Positions 7,565 through 15,286 of a stretch of DNA of 27,109 bases are shown in pieces. The notes beneath the pieces were generated by a model. The model saw only the letters and a program-made list of their open reading frames with translations. It was not told where the DNA came from and made no database searches. A program made the translations under genes and the position numbers. The stretch comes from VGPI01 sp964482845 (GTDB lineage: Bacteria > Cloacimonadota > Cloacimonadia > Cloacimonadales > Cloacimonadaceae): positions 1 to 27,109 of the forward strand of contig CAYZZE010000014.1 of assembly GCA_964482845.1 (NCBI GenBank), given 5' to 3'. The first letter of the stretch is position 1. Each line of letters opens with the position of its first letter.

Positions 7565-8621
7565 CCATTGCTAATTCGATCAATTCTTTTTCTGTGATTA
7601 AAGGTTGGGCATTGACCCGCAGAAAACAAAGCCAGGGCAAACGACCGGATCCGCCTTTGAGTTTTATCCAGTCCTTTTCCGTGGTCAAGAGCCGCTGGAT
7701 ATTATTGCCGGTGCAATACTCGGCTAACCTGGAAGTTGCGCTTTCATCCCGGTAGTCATAGTGATCAGGAAAGCGGAAATGCCGCTCAAATGATATTCCA
7801 AAAGCAGAGACACTACGCTCAAATGTTTCGGGATTGCCGATCGCCGAGACCAATGCCACCTTTTCCCTGCGTAAAACTTCGGTATTGATCTGCGCCCCGG
7901 AAAGATCAAAGACACCTTCCACCTTGAGCGGGCTGGTAATGATCCGGGTTGTGTGACGGCTGATCTGTTTTGCCAGCCTGTCGATCGATTCCGGTGATTC
8001 GCTTTCGGGACAGGTGATAACGGCGACGTGATTTTCATTAAGGACGGACGGGGGTTCACGCAAATATCCGGCAGGCAGGAGATAGCCATTGCCGAGTCCC
8101 GTGACGCTGCTGAACAACACAAAATCCAGATCATGCCTTACCTGGACATGCTGAAACGAATCGTCCAGGATCACTACCTGCAGGTCAGGATATCGCTTGA
8201 GTAAGAGATGGATGGCAGTTCTGCGACCTTTGCCACAGACCACCGGCACCCCAGGCAGCCGTTCTGCGATCAATTGTGCCTCGTCCCCTGCCTGCAACGC
8301 TTCCGGATAAACGCCATCCCGCCCGGAGATCAGGGAGGGTGCATATTCATAGGCGCCTTTGTAACCCCGGTGAGAGACCCCCACCTTGATCCCATTGCGT
8401 TGTAACAGTCCTGCCAGCATGATGGTAAATGGCGTTTTCCCGCTGCCTCCGCTGACTAGATTGCCGCTGCTTATGATCCGCACCGGTGCCGTAAAAGCAT
8501 TCTTCTGCCATTGATGACGGCGCTGTACGACCACCGCTTTCCACACCAGTGAAAGCGGATAAAGCAAGTAACTGAGCCAGGATCGCCTGAGCAGATGCCG
8601 TTGGATCAGATCCTGCTTCAC
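7557..8621 (-). CDS. lpxK: Tetraacyldisaccharide 4'-kinase LpxK
   Basis: LpxK phosphorylates the 4' position of the lipid A precursor to give lipid IVA at the inner face of the cytoplasmic membrane. The 354 residues show a hydrophobic N-terminal anchor (about 15-32), a Walker A loop SGGSGKTP (57-64) in the family context ISSGNLVSGGSGKTPF, SHRGYKG near 83-89, and the downstream acidic motif VVILDDSFQHVQ. It shows that the organism makes lipid A. The start is GTG 8621, 21 bp after the response-regulator stop. The length is close to other LpxK proteins. Confidence 0.93.
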   Translation of the reverse strand: MKQDLIQRHLLRRSWLSYLLYPLSLVWKAVVVQRRHQWQKNAFTAPVRIISSGNLVSGGSGKTPFTIMLAGLLQRNGIKVGVSHRGYKGAYEYAPSLISGRDGVYPEALQAGDEAQLIAERLPGVPVVCGKGRRTAIHLLLKRYPDLQVVILDDSFQHVQVRHDLDFVLFSSVTGLGNGYLLPAGYLREPPSVLNENHVAVITCPESESPESIDRLAKQISRHTTRIITSPLKVEGVFDLSGAQINTEVLRREKVALVSAIGNPETFERSVSAFGISFERHFRFPDHYDYRDESATSRLAEYCTGNNIQRLLTTEKDWIKLKGGSGRLPWLCFLRVNAQPLITEKELIELAMGG

Positions 8622-8642
8622 TAACTCTACACCCTGACCGGA

Positions 8643-9020
8643 TCAGTCACCGGCGAGGTGCTCGTCGATAAGGTTGATCAGATGTTCCGTATCAAACGGT
8701 TTATACAGGATATCCCGCAAGCCATCCTGCCGGGATCGGACGAGGACGTGATTGGGATCATAGCCAAAACCGGTCATCATGACCACCGGGATCGATTCGC
8801 TGTAGTCCTTCACCCGCCAGTATAGCTCATATCCATCCATATCGGGCATGGCGATATCGGTCACCACCGCATCCACTTTACCTTTGAGGATCTCCTGCAA
8901 CGCTTCCATTCCAGAGGAAAATGATATCACTTTCCAATCCGGACGCAGATGATTGATCTCGATCCGCAGATTCTCCACGAATTCTTCTTCGTCATCCACG
9001 ATACAAATAATCTTTACCAT
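8643..9020 (-). CDS. Single-domain response regulator (CheY-like receiver)
   Basis: A stand-alone receiver domain of 125 residues. The acidic pocket D9-D10, the phospho-acceptor D55 (in VVTDIAMPDMDG), the switch threonine T83 and the conserved K107 (in YKPFD) are all present, so it should be phosphorylated normally. There is no output domain, and no histidine kinase lies nearby, so its partner and target are unknown. It overlaps the end of purC by 7 bp and lies 21 bp upstream of lpxK, which implies co-transcription with housekeeping genes. Confidence 0.9.
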   Translation of the reverse strand: MVKIICIVDDEEEFVENLRIEINHLRPDWKVISFSSGMEALQEILKGKVDAVVTDIAMPDMDGYELYWRVKDYSESIPVVMMTGFGYDPNHVLVRSRQDGLRDILYKPFDTEHLINLIDEHLAGD

Positions 9021-9916
9021 CGCTGGCCTGTATCTCCTGTGATCAATTGATAGATTTGGATATATTTTTGTCGGGTCTTTGCCACTACTTCCGGGGGCAA
9101 TTCGGGTGCCGGCGGCTGTTTGTTCCAGCCCGCTTCAGTCAGATAATCCCGAATATATTGCTTGTCAAAGCTCAATGGCGTCTTGCCGATCTCATAATCC
9201 TGAAGTGCCCAATATCTGGAAGAATCGGGAGTAAAAACTTCATCGATGAGCAAGATCTCTTCGCCTATCGCACCAAATTCAAACTTCGTATCAGCCAGGA
9301 TAACATCGTGCCGGAGCATTATCTCGTGATTGTAGTTAAAGAGTTCCAGGGCTTTGTCCTTGATATAAACAGCCAATCGCTCATCCATGCGTTGCAGCAG
9401 TTCGCGATAACTGATATTCTCGTCATGCCCAGCTTCCGCCTTGGTGGAAGGGGTAAACAACGGCTGCACAAACTTTTGGCTTTCCTGCATCGCTTCCGGC
9501 ATCAGCATACTATTCACCGTATTGGTTTTCTTATATTCCGCCCAGGCGGATCCGGTGATATACCCGCGGATAATCAACTCAAAAGGGATCACCCGCGTCT
9601 TGCGGACGAGCATGCTCCGATCCTTCAAGTACGCGGCATAGGGATGAAATTGCTCCGGATAGTCGCTCACGAGATCGCTGATGAAGTGGTTGTCCACGAT
9701 ATGTCTGGTGGTCCGGAAGTGATGCACCGAGATCTGATTAAGGATCTTACCCTTATCCGGTATCAGATTGGGAAAGACGACATCAAATGCGGATATCCTA
9801 TCCGAGGTAACGATCAGCAACTGATCACCCAAGTCGTAGATATCTCTTACTTTACCTTGCCAACTGGCTTTTACGCCTTCCACTGCCGATATCTGGTCGT
9901 GCACCTGTTTTTTCAT
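9014..9916 (-). CDS. purC: SAICAR synthetase PurC
   Basis: Phosphoribosylaminoimidazole-succinocarboxamide synthase, which joins CAIR and aspartate in purine synthesis with ATP. The 300 residues correspond to the longer, yeast-like form. Visible motifs are GKVRDIYDLG (21-30), SDRISAFD (39-45), RKTRVIPFELIIRGYITGSAW (106-125) and the later TKFEFG near the ATP site. The start ATG 9916 directly abuts GGAG, which is unusually tight; GTG four codons on would have a 12-bp spacing, so the start is uncertain by four residues. The 5' part overlaps the preceding gene by 65 bp. Confidence 0.93.
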   Translation of the reverse strand: MKKQVHDQISAVEGVKASWQGKVRDIYDLGDQLLIVTSDRISAFDVVFPNLIPDKGKILNQISVHHFRTTRHIVDNHFISDLVSDYPEQFHPYAAYLKDRSMLVRKTRVIPFELIIRGYITGSAWAEYKKTNTVNSMLMPEAMQESQKFVQPLFTPSTKAEAGHDENISYRELLQRMDERLAVYIKDKALELFNYNHEIMLRHDVILADTKFEFGAIGEEILLIDEVFTPDSSRYWALQDYEIGKTPLSFDKQYIRDYLTEAGWNKQPPAPELPPEVVAKTRQKYIQIYQLITGDTGQRW

Positions 9917-10856
9917 CTCCTATTTTGTATTCATATAATATCCGGCTTTCGTCCACCATTTCCTTGGCCAGCGCCAAAAGTTCGTTGGGACGATAATCAG
10001 GACGCGATACCGCAAACCGGTATTCACGCCCATTCACTTTTGCCCAGGCAAGTTGACCGTTCTCCACTTTGAATGATTCCGTCTCGTAATGCATCTCTTT
10101 CGCCTGATGTAAAAAGCGCACCCAATCGTAATATGATTCCAGCAGACCCAATTCGATATCGAGCATCTCGCTTCTATCAAATTTCAGATCGTCAAAATAG
10201 CGTTGACGTTCAAGGCGAAAAAGGTTCAAAATCGCCTCTTGGGGATACATATAGGTCTCTTTGATCAATTGTTCCAGTTTGTCCAGTGTATTTTCCCCCG
10301 ATCTTGTTTTGCCCTCTTCCACCGCGAGATTCAGACACCAGCCCTGGCACACCCGACGATCCAATTTCTCGCAAGGATGCTGACCGGTTTCGCAAAACGG
10401 CAGACGTAGCAGACGCGAAAAAACATCGATCACGTCCATCAGGAAGAAGCGGCTGCGGAAAGCACCGAGATAGACCCAGTCCTCCATCGTGTAATCCTGA
10501 ATGCCGATGAAGGGAAAACGGCGCGCATCCAGTGCCAGATAGACGTAATCCCTGCTTTGCTGCAAGCGGTTGTTATACAATGGCGTTCCACCTGTCAGCA
10601 TGATCTTTTCCGCAATCAGCGAACTCACCGCATCCGGATAGGTCTCAAATCCTGCGCCATCCGCCACATGGATCAATTCCCTTACCGGCGAGGCGATATC
10701 GTCATTTTCCAGCATCCGTTTCAGTTTCCGCCGCAGGTCGCTCGTCTTGGCAAGATAGAGCAATTCCTCACCCCGCCAAAAACCGAGCAAACCCCACTGA
10801 TCAGGAAATTGCCTGACTATTTCGGCACTTCCGGCTCGCAAATTTATCCTTTCCAT
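9852..10856 (-). CDS. UvrC N-terminal-half-like protein with degenerate GIY-YIG domain
   Basis: About 334 residues from ATG 10856, which has AGGAAG about ten bases upstream. The frame is open a further 84 codons upstream, but that stretch looks non-coding. The N-terminus aligns by eye with the GIY-YIG nuclease domain of UvrC: GLLGFWRGEELLYLAKTSDL, then LIAEKIML and PLYNNRL, then FCETGQHPCEKLDRRVCQGW, which matches the four-Cys cluster of UvrC. The GIY and YIG signatures are degenerate (GLL, YLA), so nuclease activity is doubtful, although the Arg (DLRRK) and Glu (IAEK) positions remain. The UvrC C-terminal RNase H-like and HhH parts are absent. It is the first gene of the minus-strand run. 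A DNA-repair-related role is an inference only. Confidence 0.6.
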   Translation of the reverse strand: MERINLRAGSAEIVRQFPDQWGLLGFWRGEELLYLAKTSDLRRKLKRMLENDDIASPVRELIHVADGAGFETYPDAVSSLIAEKIMLTGGTPLYNNRLQQSRDYVYLALDARRFPFIGIQDYTMEDWVYLGAFRSRFFLMDVIDVFSRLLRLPFCETGQHPCEKLDRRVCQGWCLNLAVEEGKTRSGENTLDKLEQLIKETYMYPQEAILNLFRLERQRYFDDLKFDRSEMLDIELGLLESYYDWVRFLHQAKEMHYETESFKVENGQLAWAKVNGREYRFAVSRPDYRPNELLALAKEMVDESRILYEYKIGDEKTGARPDIGSGRRKSQLAR

Positions 10857-11112
10857 ATCAGCCCATCTTCCTATGACACCCTTACTTGTCAAATGAATTA
10901 TTGTAACCATATCCGCGGTTTTTGGTCTTGGACGTCCTCCCATCCTGATAAACTGCCTTTGAAAGTGTTTTACAAGTGCCATCCAAGCCGGGATTCCGTT
11001 TCCTCTCCCTGTCAATCCCTGAAACAGGCTGCCCGGTAATTGGACGTGCTGTTTAAATATACGTGACCCCCTGCCTTTTCTATTCTGCCGGGCAGAGTCC
11101 CTTCCCATTGAA

Positions 11113-11430
11113 TAGACCGCTGAATAACTCAGAGAGTTGACTTAAAACTATCCTCCTTGCTTGATAACCTTAGTATAACCTTAGTATAACCTTACGACCG
11201 TAAGGTTATACTAAGGTTATGAAGCAGGGAGGACTAAGGAGAAAGCACTATTCCGCTCGAATCTAAACCTTCTTGAGACCGCTGAGTAAATCAGAGCGGT
11301 TGACTCACCGAGTATCCAAACTATCTGACAGGCATAATCCTTAGTTATTACTGACTGCACTAAAAGGAGAGATGATATTGTTTTTTTCACGTTCTCGAAA
11401 CTTGGTGATTCCAGTATGCGCAACACTCTT
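11113..11430 (+). mobile_element. Small non-autonomous (MITE-like) element, copy 2, 318 bp
   Basis: Same length and order as the copy at 280-596. The left end is TAGACCGCTGAATAA and the right end is the complement of AAGAGTGTTGCGCAT; the 81-bp palindrome is at 11152-11232 and the left end is directly repeated 162 bp in (11276 onward). The flanks are TTGAA (11108-11112) and TTGAT (11431-11435), a 5-bp target duplication with one change. The copies differ by scattered substitutions, so they did not arise by very recent transposition. It sits between the two divergent operons. Confidence 0.8.
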
Positions 11431-11636
11431 TTGATTGTATGCCCCGTTCCAGCTCGTTTTGACTGTTTCCGGTACTGAAGATTAGTCTGCATACCGTTTT
11501 GTGTGTTCTGGTACCTGTGTTCATTTCAGGCAGTTTACTCAAGTGCTTTGTTGGCGGGACTTTCAGGCAGGGAATGTATGTTGTTTGCCGGGAGGAAGAA
11601 TTTCATTGACAGATGATATGGATTCGTGAGAGTTGT
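11431..11636. other. Leader region before the riboswitch, no gene seen
   Basis: No coding region, RNA gene or repeat recognised. TTGACA occurs at 11606-11611 at a suitable distance from the aptamer, but no good -10 box follows at 16-18 bp, so the thi promoter is not assigned. Confidence 0.4.
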
Positions 11637-11722
11637 CCCCAGTACAGGGGTGCTGGACGATGTCCTGCTGAGATTATACCCTTCGAACCTGATCCGGATA
11701 ATACCGGCGTAGGATAGTATGT
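11637..11722 (+). ncRNA. TPP riboswitch (THI element)
   Basis: The conserved blocks of the thiamine pyrophosphate aptamer appear in order: CAGGGGTGCT, CTGCTGAGATTATACCC (11666-11682), GAACCTGATCCGGATAATACC and GGCGTAGGATAG. The linkage to thi4, thiE, thiC and thiD immediately downstream confirms the assignment. A short P1 helix can form between GTAC (11642) and GTAT (11717). Exact ends are approximate. Confidence 0.93.
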
Positions 11723-11773
11723 TCCACCGTTCAAGGTGTTCTCATTAATCGAAGGCGTGTCATACTCTTAACA

Positions 11774-11804
11774 TATCCCCCTGACAGTATACTTATAGGG
11801 GATA
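11774..11804 (+). promoter_or_regulatory. Shine-Dalgarno-sequestering hairpin of the thi operon
   Basis: TATCCCC (11774-11780) pairs perfectly with GGGGATA (11798-11804), and the latter contains the ribosome site AGGGGAT just before the thi4 ATG (11807). There is no U-run, so the riboswitch probably acts on translation rather than by termination. TPP binding would favour this masking stem. The antisequestering partner was not worked out. Confidence 0.7.
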
Positions 11805-11806
11805 AC

Positions 11807-12580
11807 ATGGAAAAACAGATATCTTCTGCCATCATCAAAGGATGGTTCCAAAAACTTGAGTCACACTTGGAGTGTGATGTCATCATCGTAGGTGCAGGTC
11901 CCTCGGGCCTGGTATGTGCTGCCAAACTTGCCTCAAGCGGTATAAAAACAGCGGTTTTCGAAAAAAAACTCGCACCCGGTGGAGGGATGTGGGGAGGTGC
12001 CATGCTTTTCAATCAAATAGTAATCCAACGCGAGGCACTGCCAATCCTTGATGAATTTCAAATCCAATACCATGACGCCGGAGATGGGCTATTTCTGGCG
12101 GATGCCGTTGAAGCTGCATCTGCCCTGATTTTTACCGCCGCTAATCGTGGAGCAGCGATCTTTACGGGAATCACCGTTGAGGATGTGATCGTATCCGCAA
12201 ATGGAGTGAGTGGAATTGTTATCAACTGGACTCCTGTCACGATGAACAAAATGCATGTTGATCCACTTTGTATCACGGCAAAGATTGTCTTAGACGGAAC
12301 TGGCCACCCATGCGAAATCGTCTCCATCCTGACCCATAAGAATCATATTGATTTAGACATTCCCACCAAGAAAGTAGTTTTTGAACGTTCAATGAATGCC
12401 GTAGAGGGAGAAAAAGCAGCAGTGGAATTCACCGGCAAAGTTTACCCTGGTCTTTTCGTGAGCGGCATGGCCGCTTGTGGAGTGAGCGGTAGCAACAGAA
12501 TGGGACCTATTTTTGGTGGGATGCTTCTATCAGGCGCCAAGGCAGCCCTACTGATCGAAGAGGCACTGAAGAAGGGCTAA
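11807..12580 (+). CDS. thi4: Thi4-type thiazole synthase
   Basis: Makes the ADP-linked thiazole precursor of thiamine from NAD and glycine plus a sulfur source. The 257 residues show an FAD/NAD-type Rossmann loop DVIIVGAGPSGLVCAAKL (24-41), the family APGGGMWGGAMLF block (56-68), DGTGH (163-167) and a C-terminal MGPIFGGMLLSG. No Cys occupies the place of the sulfur-donating Cys of the yeast suicide enzyme (GAFCAK there); the local residues are ILTHK with His177. That suggests the catalytic, sulfide-dependent archaeal/anaerobe type, by inference. It is the first gene after the TPP riboswitch and is followed 1 bp later by thiE. It replaces the ThiG/ThiH/ThiS route, for which no genes are seen here. 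Confidence 0.9.
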   Translation: MEKQISSAIIKGWFQKLESHLECDVIIVGAGPSGLVCAAKLASSGIKTAVFEKKLAPGGGMWGGAMLFNQIVIQREALPILDEFQIQYHDAGDGLFLADAVEAASALIFTAANRGAAIFTGITVEDVIVSANGVSGIVINWTPVTMNKMHVDPLCITAKIVLDGTGHPCEIVSILTHKNHIDLDIPTKKVVFERSMNAVEGEKAAVEFTGKVYPGLFVSGMAACGVSGSNRMGPIFGGMLLSGAKAALLIEEALKKG

Positions 12581-12581
12581 G

Positions 12582-13262
12582 GTGCGAGATTTCGGCTTGT
12601 ACATTGTGGCTACGGAGCCGATCCTGGGCTATGAACGCTTTATTGAAATTTGCACAGATGAATGTGTCCCGATGCTGCAACTGCGAGATAAACGCCTGAA
12701 TGACAGAGCACTTTTGGCGCTGGCCAGACGGCTGAAAAGCATAACCACTGGTGGCAACAGCAAGTTATTGATCAACGATAGACTGGATTTGGCCATCCTG
12801 GGAGATTTGGATGGAGTGCATCTGGGTCCGGAAGACACGCCATGGGATATGGCACAAAAGTTACTTCCTCCAGATATGTTACTGGGTGTATCGACCCACA
12901 GCATACCAGAAGTCCAGGCATTGAGTATGAGTTATAATAGTGGCTTTGTGCCCCGTTGCCCGGATTACATGAGTTTTGGTCCGATCTATCCCACGCCCGC
13001 GAAGGCAAAACCGGATGCCGTACAAGGATCCAAAGCACTGGAAGAAGTGGTCAAAATTGCACCCATACCCCTTGTCGCCATAGGAGGTATCTTTCCTCAC
13101 AAACTCCCAGATGTCCTGGCTGCAGGTGCCAGAAATATCGCTATGATCCGTTATTTCACTCTGAGCAGGGATGTAACGGAACTGAGAAGCAAGATCCGGC
13201 AAATTGCACAAATACTAAAGGAGAGTAAAAATGACTCAGTTAATTTCCGCCCGTCAGTGTAG
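12582..13262 (+). CDS. thiE: Thiamine-phosphate synthase ThiE
   Basis: Couples the pyrimidine HMP-PP to the thiazole phosphate to form thiamine phosphate. The 226 residues follow the TIM-barrel family: MLQLRDKR (31-38), LLINDRLDLA (62-71), GVHLGPEDTPW (79-89), LLGVSTHS (100-107), FGPIYPTPAK (132-141) and PLVAIGGI (162-169). The phosphate-binding residues are kept. The start is GTG 12582, one base after the thi4 stop, and the 3' end overlaps thiC by 32 bp, both typical of translational coupling. Confidence 0.92.
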   Translation: MRDFGLYIVATEPILGYERFIEICTDECVPMLQLRDKRLNDRALLALARRLKSITTGGNSKLLINDRLDLAILGDLDGVHLGPEDTPWDMAQKLLPPDMLLGVSTHSIPEVQALSMSYNSGFVPRCPDYMSFGPIYPTPAKAKPDAVQGSKALEEVVKIAPIPLVAIGGIFPHKLPDVLAAGARNIAMIRYFTLSRDVTELRSKIRQIAQILKESKNDSVNFRPSV

Positions 13263-14517
13263 ATATACAGAAGAAATCACAGCAGTTGCCCAAGCCGAAC
13301 ACATAGATTCCCATGAACTGACCCGGCTGCTGTCAATCGGTCATATTGTTATACCTCACAACTGCAATCGTAATGCCATCCCTACTGCCATTGGTAAAAA
13401 CATGAGTACCAAAGTTAATGCCAATATCGGTACTTCCGGACTTGACTGCAACCCCGCTGCCGAGGTGGATAAGATCCGTGTTTGTAAACAGCTTGGCGTG
13501 CATAGCATTATGGATCTTTCCACCGCTGGAGACCTTGATAGGACACGTAAAATCATGCTTGCAGAGACCGATTTGATCTTTGGCACGGTACCCATTTATG
13601 CCGTGGCCGCCTATCTGGAAAGAAAGAATAAGGATATCCGCAGTTTTGAACCGGATATGCTATTTGACGAAATCGAAAAACAAGCGGAGCAGGGAGTGGA
13701 TTTTATGACCGTTCATGCCGGGATAAACAAAACCTCTCTTGCTGCCCACCTCAGGGATATGAGAATTTTGGGAATAGTAAGCCGGGGTGGCTCGTTGTTA
13801 AAACGCTGGATGATGAACAATGGCAGTGAGAATCCGTTGTATGAATTCTATGACCGGCTTTTGGATATCTGTGTCAAACACGATGTATGCCTTAGTTTGG
13901 GGGATGGATTTCGCCCTGGAGCAATTATGGACGCCACAGATCGGACCCAGATAGCCGAATTGCTGGTTTTGGGAGAATTGGTGCAACGCTCCCGGGAAGC
14001 AGGAGTTCAAGTGATGGTGGAAGGTCCTGGGCATGTTCCACTCAATCAGATTATGGCAAATGTGCTTCTGCAAAAACGTCTGTGTGATAATGCTCCCTTC
14101 TATGTTCTTGGGCCTCTACCCACTGATTTTGCCAGTGGGTATGATCATATCTGTGGAGCAATTGGTGGTGCGGTTGCTGCTGCTGCGGGAGCGGACTTTT
14201 TGTGTTATGTGACTCCCGCAGAGCATCTGTGCCTGCCTGACAAGGAAGATGTAAAACAGGGCATCATGGCTTCGCGTATCGCTGCCCATATAGCGGATAT
14301 TGCCAAGGGATATCCAGGCGCGATGGATGTGGATAATAATATAGCCCAAGCCAGGCGGGAGATGAACTGGGATAAGTTGTTCGCTCTGAGTATTGATCCT
14401 GAGTTGGCACGCAGACGCAAAACGGAAACTTCTTCCGAAACTCCTGATCAATGCAGTATGTGCGGAAACCTCTGTGCCATCCGAACAAACACCTTAAATG
14501 ACTATAAAAAATCCTGA
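13231..14517 (+). CDS. thiC: Phosphomethylpyrimidine synthase ThiC (short form)
   Basis: Radical-SAM-type enzyme that rearranges AIR into HMP phosphate. The 428 residues match the short form lacking the N-terminal extension of the E. coli enzyme. Recognisable blocks are KVNANIGTS near 62-70, DLSTAGDL near 95, MTVHAGI near 159, GDGFRPGA near 224 and VEGPGHVP near 262. The C-terminal cluster-binding motif is CSMCGNLC (408-415), a CX2CX3C pattern. A good ribosome site AAGGAG lies before ATG 13231. It overlaps thiE by 32 bp and thiD by 20 bp. Confidence 0.95.
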   Translation: MTQLISARQCRYTEEITAVAQAEHIDSHELTRLLSIGHIVIPHNCNRNAIPTAIGKNMSTKVNANIGTSGLDCNPAAEVDKIRVCKQLGVHSIMDLSTAGDLDRTRKIMLAETDLIFGTVPIYAVAAYLERKNKDIRSFEPDMLFDEIEKQAEQGVDFMTVHAGINKTSLAAHLRDMRILGIVSRGGSLLKRWMMNNGSENPLYEFYDRLLDICVKHDVCLSLGDGFRPGAIMDATDRTQIAELLVLGELVQRSREAGVQVMVEGPGHVPLNQIMANVLLQKRLCDNAPFYVLGPLPTDFASGYDHICGAIGGAVAAAAGADFLCYVTPAEHLCLPDKEDVKQGIMASRIAAHIADIAKGYPGAMDVDNNIAQARREMNWDKLFALSIDPELARRRKTETSSETPDQCSMCGNLCAIRTNTLNDYKKS

Positions 14518-15256
14518 TATCCTCTGCATTGCCGCTTTGGATAGCAGTGGAGGGGCGGGACTGAATCAGGATATCCGAGTCCTTACCCTTTTGGCAGAAG
14601 CGCATCAGTGTATATGTACCGGGATAACGATTCAGAACGGCAGTGGGGTAATGGCTATATACCCCACTGCGGATAAGATTTTACGGATCCAATTGCAGCA
14701 CATCTCACCCAATCCAGAGATTCGCTACATCAAGTTGGGTGCGATTTGTTCTCCCAGCCAGATTCGGATCTTACAGAGGTTTTTTTCTTCCTTACATGAG
14801 GTTAAGGTGGTCATCGATCCAGTATTAAAGCCCAGCAAGGGACTCCCCTTTGTCTCTCAAGGCATGATAACACAGTATCTTGATCTGCTGTTTACGGCTG
14901 ATTTTATCTGCCCTAATCTATATGAACTACAGGTTTTATCCGGCATACAAGTTACCTGCTTTTCAGAGGTAGTGAGTGCCGCGCAAAAACTTGCCCGGCT
15001 GTACGATCTCAGCGTTCTGGTAAAGGGGGGACATGGCGGCTCGCCGGACATTCAAGAGGCGTTTGTCTCTACTACTGAGATATATTCCTTCTCGCATGCA
15101 AGACATGACTGGGAATATTCGCACGGCAGCGGTTGTGCCCTATCATCGGCTTTTACCCACTTTTTGTTACAGGGCTTTGATCCGCCCGATGCCTTCGAAA
15201 AATCATCCCTATGGGTTACAGAGTTCTATAATAACCTCAACCGCCAATTTGGTTGA
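14498..15256 (+). CDS. thiD: Hydroxymethylpyrimidine/phosphomethylpyrimidine kinase ThiD
   Basis: Phosphorylates HMP and HMP phosphate to HMP-PP, the co-substrate of ThiE. The 252 residues belong to the ribokinase-like fold: SSGGAGLNQDI near 16-26, the DPVLKPSKG segment near 108-116, LVKGGHGG near 174-181 and the catalytic anion-hole block HGSGCALSSA near 209-218, where the usual GTGCTLS is GSGCALS. It begins 20 bp before the thiC stop. With thi4, thiE and thiC it completes a route to thiamine phosphate; only the last kinase (ThiL) is not in the window. Confidence 0.88.
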   Translation: MTIKNPDILCIAALDSSGGAGLNQDIRVLTLLAEAHQCICTGITIQNGSGVMAIYPTADKILRIQLQHISPNPEIRYIKLGAICSPSQIRILQRFFSSLHEVKVVIDPVLKPSKGLPFVSQGMITQYLDLLFTADFICPNLYELQVLSGIQVTCFSEVVSAAQKLARLYDLSVLVKGGHGGSPDIQEAFVSTTEIYSFSHARHDWEYSHGSGCALSSAFTHFLLQGFDPPDAFEKSSLWVTEFYNNLNRQFG

Positions 15257-15286
15257 CACATCCCTTGGCTGAGATCCCATTGCGTC

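Noticed and set aside
9047..10072. Plus-strand open frame (341 codons) opposite purC and the UvrC-like gene
   Set aside because: It is antisense to clearly coding purC and has low-complexity, non-family-like composition.
10864..10892. Minus-strand TTGACA at 10887-10892 as promoter for the UvrC-like gene
   Set aside because: No acceptable -10 hexamer occurs 16-18 bp downstream, and the transcript would begin almost at the start codon.
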